The notes below the pieces were generated by a model, which was given only the letters and a program-made list of their open reading frames with translations, was not told the DNA's origin and ran no database searches. The position numbers and the translations under genes are program-made. 64,000 nucleotides of DNA from Oscillospiraceae bacterium. GTDB lineage: Bacteria > Bacillota > Clostridia > Oscillospirales > Ruminococcaceae. Positions 1 through 8,441 of this stretch are shown here, in pieces. How positions within the stretch are numbered: position 1 is the first letter of the stretch; every line of letters begins with the position of its first letter. The stretch lies in NCBI GenBank assembly GCA_017541275.1, contig JAFXZM010000051.1:1-64000 (forward strand), written 5' to 3'.

Positions 1-198
1 CTCCTCTACCTCTTCTTCCTTGGAGGATTCTTCCTTCTTAGAGGACTCTTCCTTGGAGGACTCTTCCTTGGAGGACTCCGCAGCAGAAGACGAGGAAGCT
101 GCCGACGAAGACGAAGAATCACCGCCGCAAGCGGTCAGTGCTGTCATAGCAACTGCCAGAACTGCCAGAATAGCTGCTGTTTTTTTCAGGTTTTTCAT
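1..198 (-). CDS. Lipoprotein, N-terminal part only (runs off left edge)
   Basis: The visible 66 residues start at the ATG at 198 on the minus strand, preceded by an AAGGAG ribosome site. They give a signal peptide with a clear lipobox (LTAC, Cys 23 followed by Gly-Gly). After it comes a low-complexity stretch of serine runs and repeats of the pattern SSKEE, a spacer typical of Gram-positive solute-binding lipoproteins. The protein should therefore be exported and lipid-anchored. The functional domain lies beyond the left edge, so the substrate is unknown. The gene has a consensus promoter about 350 bases upstream and a long structured leader, and it is divergent from the two-component system at 698. 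Confidence 0.8.
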   Translation of the reverse strand, partial: MKNLKKTAAILAVLAVAMTALTACGGDSSSSSAASSSSAAESSKEESSKEESSKKEESSKEEEVEE

Positions 199-551
199 TG
201 GTTTCTTCTCCTTATCCAATAATAAAAGTGGCATCGTATACAGCCAAGCCAGAGGCAGCGGGCTTGAAGGAGGCAACGCTCAAGTCTCCTGCTTGGCTGT
301 CTACATTCGGTATATCAAAACAGCATAATGCTGTGATGATTCTGATAATCAAGAAAAAACGCATCCGCCGGGACACAGTTATTCCTTCAGATACGATTCA
401 GACAGGATATGCAATTTTGGAAAAGGGTATAGGTATAGATATGCTTCCTTGTTTGCTTCCTTGCTAAAGCATATTGCTTAAGCATATTCCTGTCAGCCCC
501 TTTCACGAAATGAAACGTAAACTTTGTGAACAAATCACACATTTCTTGACA
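199..551 (-). promoter_or_regulatory. Long structured 5' leader of the lipoprotein gene
   Basis: Transcription from the promoter at 558-586 would give a leader of about 350 bases before the ATG at 198. Just upstream of the ribosome site, 240-249 and 291-300 form perfect 10-base arms (ACAGCCAAGC and its complement). The enclosed sequence can pair further through CTTGA/TCAAG. Earlier in the leader there are direct repeats: TGCTTCCTTG twice (plus-strand sense, about 442-464) and AGCATATT-type repeats (about 468-490). I could not match it to a known riboswitch class. Length and pairing suggest a cis-regulatory RNA. Confidence 0.45.
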
Positions 552-557
552 GAGAAG

Positions 558-586
558 ATTTTAGCATATTCTGTCGTCTGTGTCAA
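558..586 (-). promoter_or_regulatory. Promoter of the lipoprotein gene
   Basis: Read on the minus strand: TTGACA (586-581), 17-base spacer, TAAAAT (563-558). It fires leftward towards the lipoprotein start at 198. Confidence 0.7.
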
Positions 587-637
587 TAGATTTTTCGTGA
601 AAATCAAAATTTTTGCGTGAAAGTCAATAGCAGAGGG

Positions 638-666
638 TTGTCAAGCGCTTGGGGGTATGATATAAT
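638..666 (+). promoter_or_regulatory. Promoter of the two-component operon
   Basis: TTGTCA at 638-643, 17-base spacer, TATAAT at 661-666 with an extended -10 TG. Transcription would begin near 673, which rules out the GTG at 617 and supports the ATG at 698 as the start of the response regulator. Confidence 0.8.
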
Positions 667-697
667 GATAAAAAAGTGTACTGTGGGTGAGAATAAA

Positions 698-1438
698 ATG
701 GAAATCCGGATTGCCGTTGTGGATGATTCCGAGGCGGACAGAAACAGAATGATCGCGGAACTGCGAAGATATTTTTATATGATAAGCGACCATCAGCTCA
801 TACTGTACAGCTTCAGAAGCAGCGAGGAGTTTATTTCAGACGAAGCGTATCGTTCGTTTCACGCTGTTTTTCTGGATATTTTTATGGACGGTATGACAGG
901 AATCGAACTTGGAAAGAAGCTCCGCGCAGATAACCCGATCCTTGCTATTGTTTTCGTAACAAGTTCACCTGATATGTACGCTTCTGCCGCACCGCTCGGA
1001 ATGTTCGATTATCTGCAAAAGCCTTTTGAAGCCGAAAGACTGAACCTCCTGCTTGACCGCATGCTTGCCTATCTTCCGATGGTCAGCAAGCGAAACGATC
1101 AGATCGTCAGCATAAGAATCCCGCGCGGAAAAGTGCATATACCGCTCTCAGACATTATCTGTGTCCTGTCAAACAATCACACAACCGAGGTCTATGCAGC
1201 AAACCGCGAAATGATACAAAGCAATATGAAATACAGTGAGCTTGCCGAACTGCTGAAAACAGATGCGCGCTTTCTGGAGTGCAACCGGGGCGTGACGGTC
1301 AATATGGAGCATATTGTTTCGATGACAGATAAGGTATATGTATCAAACGGTCTGGAATTGCCGATTAAAGTGCGCGAGCGTGCAAAGCTGCTCAGCATTT
1401 TTTCAGATTTCTCAATACACAGAATGACGGAGTTTTAG
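698..1438 (+). CDS. LytTR-family response regulator
   Basis: 246 residues. The N-terminal receiver domain shows the acidic pair D9/D10, the likely phospho-acceptor D60 in a hydrophobic strand (VFLDIFMDG), a T/S at about 88 and the conserved K108 followed by proline. The C-terminal half (about residues 140-240) is a LytTR DNA-binding domain, with the usual FLECNRG..VN pattern. It should bind promoter DNA when phosphorylated by the kinase encoded next door. The start at 698 is chosen because of the GGTGAG ribosome site and because the promoter lies inside the longer reading frame. One base separates its stop from the kinase start, so the two are probably translationally coupled. Target genes are unknown; the divergent lipoprotein is a candidate. 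Confidence 0.9.
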   Translation: MEIRIAVVDDSEADRNRMIAELRRYFYMISDHQLILYSFRSSEEFISDEAYRSFHAVFLDIFMDGMTGIELGKKLRADNPILAIVFVTSSPDMYASAAPLGMFDYLQKPFEAERLNLLLDRMLAYLPMVSKRNDQIVSIRIPRGKVHIPLSDIICVLSNNHTTEVYAANREMIQSNMKYSELAELLKTDARFLECNRGVTVNMEHIVSMTDKVYVSNGLELPIKVRERAKLLSIFSDFSIHRMTEF

Positions 1439-1439
1439 T

Positions 1440-2774
1440 ATGGATATTTCTCTGTTTTTGCGATATACCGCAGAAAATGCAATGATTCTTCCGGCTGCGG
1501 TTTCAGCAGTCCTTCCGGTCAGAAACGCACTGAAGCACAATAAGGTTCATACAGCGCTCAGCACGGTTCCTTTGTTGATTGCATATATACTGATCGGTGC
1601 CGAAATCTGCACAAAATTTGAATTTGCATCGAATACTGCTCTGTTTTTTGGAATGGCAGTCTTTTTTATTTTGTATTCGTTCAATGTCAGCTACAGCCTG
1701 CCGAAACGGTTATTCTGCTTTTTTCACGGTGCAGCGCTTGCGGGATTTGCAACAATGTATACTGCATATCTCGGCGCGCCGTTTGAAGTCGGAGAGATCG
1801 GCCTTTATACATTAAAATGGGGATGCATCGCTTTTGCAATCGGTATCGGCATTATGCTGCTGTTTTTCCGTGATTCCTTTTTCAAGCTGCACGATCTGTT
1901 TGAAAATGAAAACATGGACAGAATCTGGAAAGCATTGCTGTTTGTTCCATTACTGATCGTGCTGTTCTCAATCTGGGTCATGCCAATAGATTACAGCAAT
2001 GTTACGATCGGCAGAGTGCGTAAAATCAGCCTGATCCTGTTTCCGGTGATCTTGCTGGTGTATCATTTGATTATCCATATTCTCTGGTGGACATCTGAAC
2101 ATATTACAAAGGAATCGGAGCTGAAACGTCAGAACGATCTGTTCCAGCTCGAAGAAAAGCGTTATAAAACACTGCGGTACTATTCAGAACAGGCAAGCAT
2201 GATTCGCCACGATTTCCGGCATCATATCGGTGTAATCAGCGAGCTGCTGAATTCCGGTAAAACAGAAGAAGCAAAGGATTATCTGCGCCAGTTTACTGAA
2301 ACAGATTTTTCAGGGCACAAACTGTTCTGTCAGAATCAGGGGATTGATGCGATTGCCGCACATTATGACAAGATCGCCAGGCAGAACGGAATTCAAATCA
2401 ACTGGCATCTGAAATTAGGCGAACAGCTTCCGTTCCGCATATCAGATGTTTGCGCCATAACAGGAAATTTGCTGGAAAACGCGATCAATGCAGTCAGGGA
2501 ACTCAGTGAGGAAAAAAGGATCATTGACCTGACAATGGAGATGCGCACTGACCAGATGCTGGCGCTTTTTATCCGCAATCCCTATGAAAATGCAATCATA
2601 TATGATAAAAACGGATTACCGAAATCCTCTCAGGCAAATCACGGTATCGGACTGCATTCTGTTTTGAGCATCGTCAAAGCCCATAACGGAAATCTTCAGA
2701 TCGAAACTGAAAACGGTATCTTTGCCGTGAGCATTATTATATTTGAGCAGAAGGATAAAGGAGCGATGAAATGA
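1440..2774 (+). CDS. GHKL-type sensor histidine kinase
   Basis: 444 residues. The first ~220 residues contain about six membrane helices. A cytoplasmic dimerisation/phosphotransfer helix follows, with the phospho-acceptor histidine in the motif IRHDFRHH. The C-terminal ATPase domain has the N-box NLLENAINAV and a G-box HGIGLHSV. This is the AgrC/NatK/LytS-like class that pairs with LytTR regulators, consistent with the gene just upstream. The ligand cannot be told. The stop overlaps the next gene by four bases (ATGA), so all three genes form one operon. Confidence 0.88.
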   Translation: MDISLFLRYTAENAMILPAAVSAVLPVRNALKHNKVHTALSTVPLLIAYILIGAEICTKFEFASNTALFFGMAVFFILYSFNVSYSLPKRLFCFFHGAALAGFATMYTAYLGAPFEVGEIGLYTLKWGCIAFAIGIGIMLLFFRDSFFKLHDLFENENMDRIWKALLFVPLLIVLFSIWVMPIDYSNVTIGRVRKISLILFPVILLVYHLIIHILWWTSEHITKESELKRQNDLFQLEEKRYKTLRYYSEQASMIRHDFRHHIGVISELLNSGKTEEAKDYLRQFTETDFSGHKLFCQNQGIDAIAAHYDKIARQNGIQINWHLKLGEQLPFRISDVCAITGNLLENAINAVRELSEEKRIIDLTMEMRTDQMLALFIRNPYENAIIYDKNGLPKSSQANHGIGLHSVLSIVKAHNGNLQIETENGIFAVSIIIFEQKDKGAMK

Positions 2775-3598
2775 AAAAGAAAAGGCGATTCACCAAACTG
2801 GGCTTAATTGTTGCAACGGTTTTTGCTGTGCCGTGTTTTTTGATTTTCGCTGCAATCTCCGTATCCGAATTGATTTCTGCCATAAACGGACCGCAGGATC
2901 TGGAAATCGTGCGCGGCAGCCTGCATATTACTTCACTAGCGAAAGATCCCGTAACCGGCATCGAAAGCGCCATCATTGTCCGTAAGACAGAAATGCTGCA
3001 ATATCATGAAAAAAGTGTCGAAAACGGGAATACCTATGATACAGAGGTCGAGACAGTATGGAAAGAATCGCATATTGATTCTTTCCGAAACGGATTTACG
3101 AAATATGAAAACCCGCCGTTCCCGGAAGAACTGAAATCAGCAGATCTTTTTGGAACTGCTGAAATCGGCGAGAGCGGTATTCGCTTAGCAAAACCGCTGA
3201 TGCAGTGTTTCAGATTTGCAGACGAATCCTATGTGGGAGATGCAATGATCGGCGCACCGAATCTTCCGGATGATCTGCTTGACGAATTCGGTTTGATACA
3301 AACAAGCCCCGGGCGCTTTATATCAAAAGGAATGACTGAAAAAGATCCCGGCTGCATCGTGGTCACATATACAATACTCAATCCGGAGTTAGAAGGTAAA
3401 ATGATTACGGCAGCAGGTGTATTCACAGAAGACGGCGAGCTTGGCGCTCACGATTCCGATAAGGTTCTTTATACACGGAATGTCACAGACGACGAGTTAT
3501 GTGCCGACTTCAAAAACGATGCAAAGCATAGCGCTGTTTTCTTTATGATAGCAGCATTGGTTATTTTGGTCGTCATGCTGTTCTTATGGATGAAATAA
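2771..3598 (+). CDS. Membrane protein of unknown function, third gene of the two-component operon
   Basis: 275 residues with an N-terminal helix (about 10-38) and a C-terminal helix (about 253-272) flanking a ~210-residue polar domain that probably faces outside. There is no lipobox. No family was recognised. The ATGA overlap with the kinase and the shared promoter at 638 suggest it works with the two-component system, for example as an accessory sensor or an output protein. That role is inference only. Confidence 0.7.
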   Translation: MKKKRRFTKLGLIVATVFAVPCFLIFAAISVSELISAINGPQDLEIVRGSLHITSLAKDPVTGIESAIIVRKTEMLQYHEKSVENGNTYDTEVETVWKESHIDSFRNGFTKYENPPFPEELKSADLFGTAEIGESGIRLAKPLMQCFRFADESYVGDAMIGAPNLPDDLLDEFGLIQTSPGRFISKGMTEKDPGCIVVTYTILNPELEGKMITAAGVFTEDGELGAHDSDKVLYTRNVTDDELCADFKNDAKHSAVFFMIAALVILVVMLFLWMK

Positions 3599-3642
3599 AA
3601 AAGATATGGAACTTTGCTGAATAACAAATGAAGCATTTATGC

Positions 3643-3677
3643 AATGGGAGCGTTACCGATATGATAACACTCCCATT
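3643..3677 (+). terminator. Hairpin after the two-component operon
   Basis: Arms AATGGGAG (3643-3650) and CTCCCATT (3670-3677) are perfect, with inner pairing GTTA/TAAC. There is no good T tract, so it could be a weak terminator or an mRNA end-stabilising hairpin. The rest of 3599-4007 holds no convincing gene. Confidence 0.5.
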
Positions 3678-4007
3678 ATTCTATCATCATCAAGCATAAC
3701 AGCGGCATCGTTTCTATAAAAACTGACTGCGCATCTGTGCCGTCAGCGCCGACACACCCTGTTCAGCGCCCGATAAACAGCAGATGATTCTGAAAAAAAC
3801 GGTCTCTGCATTCGTGTTAGTTCGCTCAGAATTGCCGGGAGAGTTCGATTGCCGCCTGAATGCCTGCCCGATCGGAAACATCCTGCACGGACGGTTTTGA
3901 CCGGTATTGCCCAAAGATTTCTCTGATTAAAATGAATAAAATGCTGAAAGGCTGCACCCGATCTGCCTGTTTTACTGTATTATTACTGAAAGATTACATG
4001 TCTTTTT

Positions 4008-4038
4008 GGCAGCACCGCCGGCTCTGCGCGGTATTGCC
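4008..4038 (+). repeat. REP-like stem-loop, copy 1
   Basis: The stem ACCGC (4014-4018) / GCGGT (4028-4032) encloses a 9-base loop CGGCTCTGC; GGCA/TGCC outside extends it. The same element recurs at about 33539-33564 and, inverted, at about 60942-60966. It lies 33 bases before the start of the 1009-residue gene. Confidence 0.65.
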
Positions 4039-4070
4039 ATAACTTTTTGATGATCTGGGAGGATACAATT

Positions 4071-7000
4071 ATGCCAAAGCTCACCGCAGGTTTTACCGAA
4101 AATGAATATCAGGAAATGATCGAGCTGCTGTACGGCCCAAACAACAAAAAGAAGCCGACAAAGGAAGATATTGACAACCATTTTACCCTTTACGTAACCG
4201 CCTGCCAGGGTACGTTATATAATCCGCAGGCCGGAATGTTCTTGTCGTCAGGAAAAGCAAAGCTGAACGATCAGAAACAAAAATATCTCAATGATATGAG
4301 AGAGCATTCCATGCTGAAGATGCCGAACGACGTGAAAAAAGCAGAAAAAGCTGCATATGAAGCGAAAATCAAGGCCAATCAGAAATGGCATAGAGATCTG
4401 ATCCAAAAGGGCTTGATGGATAACTATAAATTTGCTTCGACCTCCGGCGGCTTCTTAAAAAACGGCAAATCGAAATTGAAAAGCGCTCTGAAAGCGGAGC
4501 CGGGATCGTATGACGGCTTTAATATGGAGGCGCAGATGCTCTACGGTCAGAGCAAGTTGCTGGACGGCAGAATCCCCGATTTTATTGAGCAGGATCCGGA
4601 GTATCAGAAGCTGAAGGAGGATCCGGCCGTCAAACTGATGCATTCTTTTTACGAAGCAATGTCGGTTTTCTATTTCCCGATCGACCAGATTTCCAACGAA
4701 AAAACGACGGTTCAGGAAAAGGCTTTTTACAGAACGCTCAGCGAGCTGGAAATCTACCCGGCATTGGATAATAAAGTCAATTTCAAAATACTTCAGGACA
4801 ATAAGCATCCCGAACAGAAAAAATATCAGAAACAGTTCACTCAGGCTCTTGAACCGCTGCGGCAGGATCAGCTATATATCAAGGAATTACCCCAGATCAA
4901 TTTCGGCAGTATCGGAAACAGACGGTGTCAGGATTACCTTGAAATGCCGCTCGAGTTCGAGGCGATTAAGAATAATTCCTATCAGCGCACGCTCTATAAA
5001 GATGCCATTATCGCAACCAAATCCAATGCGCCTTACTTTGACGCGAATACGCCTGTTCTGGCCGTGAACCAATATGAAGCAGAGCTGAAAGCGAAAGAAG
5101 CCGAACTGAAAGAGAAGAACGCAGCGGAAGCAGCAGCCTATAATAACGGCACGGCTGACAAAATCAATAATCTTTCCAAAACTGAGATGGTGGAGGATGC
5201 TGCCGAGCTCCTGTTTAATTTGAAGGACGGCGGCTATGCGTCCAAAACAGATATAGCCGGTATCGTCATGGCACTGAACGAAAAGCCGGAAGATGCAGAA
5301 AAGGGTGCGCAGATCTATCAGAAACTGAACAAGCACATGATTGACCGCGAAAAAACGTTTTACAATGATCCGGACGTAAAAAAGGTTATGGGCGAAAAAC
5401 CGGATAATATCATGCAGTACCGTCTCTCGCTGTCGCATCCCAAACTTGATAATGTTGATATCCGCACAGCCTACAATGCGATTGCAAAAAATATTGAAGG
5501 CTGCCGGGAGCTGAACAATGGTGAAGCGGATTATCCGATTCTGAAAACCTTTGTTGTCGGACTGACGATGCGGAGCAATGTGAGGCTTTTCTATATGCCC
5601 ATAAAACTGGATGAAAACTGCAAGGGTAAGATTGATTCGCCTCAGCCTGTCCCGACAAGCGGGAATACTCTGGACCGATGCTATGAATTCTACGCACTGA
5701 AACAGCGCCAGCAAGCCACCGAAAAATGGCTGAAGGAAGAACAGCCGGCTCAGAGAGCAATGCTGAAGGAGAAAGCAGATCAGTCAAAGGTTCTTTTAGC
5801 GGAAGCAAAGTCGATTGACGATAAATATGCGGCAAAGCGCGCCGCAGAGCGCAGCAAAACGTGCGAAAACATGATCAAAGCATTTCAGCCGCTGGCTGAC
5901 GCGCTGTCAGATAAGGAACTGACCAAGCATCTGGACAACCATCTCACAAAGGAGCAGATCAAATCCGGCGAAATCAAAGGAAAATACCGTTTCCTGCGCG
6001 ATAAAATCACTGAGCTGGTTACAATCTGTCAGAACAATCAGCAAACCGATCAGGAACGCATTGATGCGATGTATGCGGTAAAAGGCGCAATCGAAACGCT
6101 GGATGAAACGCTTGCTGAATCGAATATCAAGCTTAAGAGCAAAGCTACGCTTTTCAAGGCCAGGACGAAGATTGAGGAAGCCGTACAGGACTGCTTCAAA
6201 GATGAATTCAATCTGAAAGCGATGGCCAGATTGGAAGAAGAAGCCGAAAAGAAGGCGATGGAGGAGCACCTTGATCTGAATACGCAGGAGATCCTGCCCT
6301 ACAGAACGGAGCAGCAGGAGCAGGAGTTCGTTCCGAAGGATATGATGGATTTTGCCGGATTCATGATGAAGCAGAGTTACCGCAAGGTGGAGAAATGCAT
6401 GCATCTGAGTCAGGATGACAAACAGAATTACCTCGAATCCAGGGAAGAGCTGGTGAATGCGGTCGCAGAGCAAATTGCGGCAGCCGCCCTGGCGATGGGC
6501 GCTACGCTTTCCGGTGACAGCAAACTGACTATGAACGCCCACGACACCACGCTGAAACAGTACGAAAAAGAGCAGGCAGAAAAGCAGGCGGGACAGCCTA
6601 AGAATAAGGAACAAGATCCAGATAAACAGAAAAAAGCTGAACAGAGAGCGCTTTTGGAAGCAGCAAAACACAGAGTGACGCGGGATGAAGAGAAAGAAAA
6701 GGATCTTGCCATGGTCGATCTCAAAAACCAGGCGGAACTCAAAAATACAAGTTCGGACGCATATCTTGTGAGTACCGGAAAGCTCCCGAACAAAACCAAG
6801 CTGGAAAGAGATTTTGCAGCTGATGTCGAAGCGGTCAAAAACCGTGCGGACTTCAAAATGATGATGGATCAGGTCATTGACCGCGACAGCTATCATAAAA
6901 TGAGAGACATCGCCCTGAACAGCAAGCAGCTTCTCCTTGAGCTCTCCAAGTACACCAAGATCTCAATGATTCAGCAGGAAAAGAAAATAGAAGCAGATCA

Positions 7001-7100
7001 AAAACTGAAGACTGAGAACTGGCTGAAAGAGCACCCGGAAGCACTGCAGCCAAAACAGGAAAACGACAATAAGAAAGGAATGGGAACAGCAAAAAAGTAA
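4071..7100 (+). CDS. Large helical protein of unknown function
   Basis: 1009 residues, start ATG preceded by GGGAGG. There is no signal peptide, membrane helix, Walker motif or other catalytic signature. The protein is very rich in Lys, Glu, Gln and Ala, with long predicted helical stretches (for example around residues 335-360, with repeated KAKEAELKEK-like units, and around 690-910), so it is probably cytoplasmic, elongated and partly coiled coil. The C-terminal 15 residues are basic and look disordered. It sits alone between a REP-like hairpin and a terminator hairpin, in DNA more A+T rich than what follows, which suggests an accessory or acquired gene. I do not recognise a family. Large antisense frames inside it are shadows. 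Confidence 0.8.
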   Translation: MPKLTAGFTENEYQEMIELLYGPNNKKKPTKEDIDNHFTLYVTACQGTLYNPQAGMFLSSGKAKLNDQKQKYLNDMREHSMLKMPNDVKKAEKAAYEAKIKANQKWHRDLIQKGLMDNYKFASTSGGFLKNGKSKLKSALKAEPGSYDGFNMEAQMLYGQSKLLDGRIPDFIEQDPEYQKLKEDPAVKLMHSFYEAMSVFYFPIDQISNEKTTVQEKAFYRTLSELEIYPALDNKVNFKILQDNKHPEQKKYQKQFTQALEPLRQDQLYIKELPQINFGSIGNRRCQDYLEMPLEFEAIKNNSYQRTLYKDAIIATKSNAPYFDANTPVLAVNQYEAELKAKEAELKEKNAAEAAAYNNGTADKINNLSKTEMVEDAAELLFNLKDGGYASKTDIAGIVMALNEKPEDAEKGAQIYQKLNKHMIDREKTFYNDPDVKKVMGEKPDNIMQYRLSLSHPKLDNVDIRTAYNAIAKNIEGCRELNNGEADYPILKTFVVGLTMRSNVRLFYMPIKLDENCKGKIDSPQPVPTSGNTLDRCYEFYALKQRQQATEKWLKEEQPAQRAMLKEKADQSKVLLAEAKSIDDKYAAKRAAERSKTCENMIKAFQPLADALSDKELTKHLDNHLTKEQIKSGEIKGKYRFLRDKITELVTICQNNQQTDQERIDAMYAVKGAIETLDETLAESNIKLKSKATLFKARTKIEEAVQDCFKDEFNLKAMARLEEEAEKKAMEEHLDLNTQEILPYRTEQQEQEFVPKDMMDFAGFMMKQSYRKVEKCMHLSQDDKQNYLESREELVNAVAEQIAAAALAMGATLSGDSKLTMNAHDTTLKQYEKEQAEKQAGQPKNKEQDPDKQKKAEQRALLEAAKHRVTRDEEKEKDLAMVDLKNQAELKNTSSDAYLVSTGKLPNKTKLERDFAADVEAVKNRADFKMMMDQVIDRDSYHKMRDIALNSKQLLLELSKYTKISMIQQEKKIEADQKLKTENWLKEHPEALQPKQENDNKKGMGTAKK

Positions 7101-7111
7101 AAAGCATAAAT

Positions 7112-7140
7112 GTTTCCCGCCTGATCTTTCAGGCGGAAAC
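7112..7140 (+). terminator. Terminator hairpin after the large helical protein
   Basis: CCGCCTGA and TCAGGCGG pair around a 4-base loop, with GTTT/AAAC outside (7112-7140). It lies 11 bases after the stop; no long T tract follows. Confidence 0.55.
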
Positions 7141-7168
7141 GTCAGATCACTTGATATATTTCAGGAAT

Positions 7169-7214
7169 CGCTGAATCAATCCGGAGCGCATGCGCAGACG
7201 TGATTGATTCAGCG
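7169..7214. promoter_or_regulatory. 46-base nested palindrome before the permease gene
   Basis: Perfect 12-base arms CGCTGAATCAAT (7169-7180) and its complement (7203-7214) enclose a perfect 10-base palindrome GCGCATGCGC (7186-7195). It ends 14 bases before the ribosome site of the permease gene, so it could be an operator, an attenuator or a bidirectional terminator. Confidence 0.5.
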
Positions 7215-7242
7215 TTTCTCCGAAAAAAAAAAGGAAAGCATC

Positions 7243-8391
7243 ATGTTTCAAAAGCTCATTGCATATCTGAAAAAAGAGCCGATGCTGACGGTATCCGCAG
7301 CGGCGGCTGTCGTGAGCATGTTTCTCACGCCCCCCTCCCCTGCTCTGCTCCGCAGGATTGACTGGCACACACTCGGCACACTGCTGATGATGCTCTGTGT
7401 ACTGGAGGGCTTCAAACAGGAGCATATTCTGAATCCGGTCATCCGGTTCAGTGCGCGGATGAAGCACATGACAAGCCTCTCGCTGTTTCTGATCTTCGGA
7501 GTTTTTTTCTCGTCAATGTTCGTGACGAACGATGTATCGCTTGTGATTTTCGTTCCGCTGACAATCCTGATCTTCCGTGCAGGCGGCAAGGAGAAATACA
7601 TTCTGCCGGTAATCTCCATGGAGAATATTGCGGCGATCAGAGGCTCTCTGCTGATGCCCTTCGGCAGTCCGCAGAATTTGTTTCTGTTCTCGCAGTCCGG
7701 AACAGGCTTCGGGAATTTTATCCTGCACATGCTTCCGCTCTGCGCAATGTCCGCACTGCTGCTGATTCTTTTTGTCTTTGTGCTGTACCGGAAAAACATC
7801 TGCGAAACGATCTCGTTTTCGTCCGCAGAGACCGCAGGCGCACAGCCGCCGGAGCGCCGCCGCATCCGGATTGCCTACCTTTCGATGTTTGCCGTCATCA
7901 TCCTGACGATCGTGACACGCACGGAATACTGGCCGGTTTCCGTCTGCACGGTTCTGGCAGTGCTTGCGGTATTTGACCGGCATATTTTCCGAAAGGTCGA
8001 TTATGTCCTGCTTGTGACGTTTTTCTGCTTTTTCATATTTTCGTCATCGGTCGCGGCAAATGCACGGATTGCAGGGCTTTTGCAGCGTGCAGTCGCAGGA
8101 CACGAATACTGGTGGGCAATCGGTCTCAGCCAGATCATCTCCAATGTACCGGCCTCGATCGTGCTGTATCCGTTTACGGAAAACTTCGCCGGACTGATCT
8201 ACGGCGCAGACACCGCCGGTCTCTGTTCACTGATCGGCTCTTTGGCATCGGTCATCAATTACCGGATTTATGTCCGTGAATATCCGCAGAACGGAAAGCA
8301 ATTTATCAAAGTATTCACACTTGTGAGCTGGGCATTTTTTCTGATTGTTGTCATTCCGGGACTGCTTCTGAGCCGCTGGCCGTTCTTCTGA
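7243..8391 (+). CDS. ArsB/NhaD-superfamily permease (SLC13/CitM-like)
   Basis: 382 residues, about 10-11 membrane helices. It carries two features of the ion-transporter superfamily of anion permeases: an early VTNDVSL loop and a re-entrant loop with the motif GSPQNL. It is expected to move an anion (arsenite, dicarboxylate or similar) across the inner membrane; the substrate cannot be told. The ATG at 7243 is chosen for its AAGGAAAG ribosome site; the frame is open further upstream, but that part overlaps the palindrome. The monocistronic gene ends 50 bases before the RNase P RNA. Confidence 0.75.
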   Translation: MFQKLIAYLKKEPMLTVSAAAAVVSMFLTPPSPALLRRIDWHTLGTLLMMLCVLEGFKQEHILNPVIRFSARMKHMTSLSLFLIFGVFFSSMFVTNDVSLVIFVPLTILIFRAGGKEKYILPVISMENIAAIRGSLLMPFGSPQNLFLFSQSGTGFGNFILHMLPLCAMSALLLILFVFVLYRKNICETISFSSAETAGAQPPERRRIRIAYLSMFAVIILTIVTRTEYWPVSVCTVLAVLAVFDRHIFRKVDYVLLVTFFCFFIFSSSVAANARIAGLLQRAVAGHEYWWAIGLSQIISNVPASIVLYPFTENFAGLIYGADTAGLCSLIGSLASVINYRIYVREYPQNGKQFIKVFTLVSWAFFLIVVIPGLLLSRWPFF

Positions 8392-8408
8392 ACAAAGGAG
8401 CGTATGCC

Positions 8409-8437
8409 TTGACAAATACAGCAAAATATGATAGAAT
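8409..8437 (+). promoter_or_regulatory. rnpB promoter
   Basis: TTGACA at 8409-8414, 17-base spacer, TAGAAT at 8432-8437, placing the transcript start near 8443, at the 5' end of the RNase P RNA. Confidence 0.8.
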
Positions 8438-8441
8438 AAAC

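Noticed and set aside
617..697. GTG start 27 codons upstream for the response regulator
   Set aside because: The promoter at 638-666 lies inside that extension.
3714..3914. 66-codon leftward frame and a 38-codon rightward frame from 3784 in the gap after the two-component operon
   Set aside because: No ribosome site, no family likeness, and no promoter.
4887..6896. Long leftward open frames (up to 329 codons) inside the large helical protein gene
   Set aside because: They lie antisense to a gene with a good ribosome site and coherent composition; their peptides look random (Phe/Arg/Ile-rich), and no ribosome site fits.
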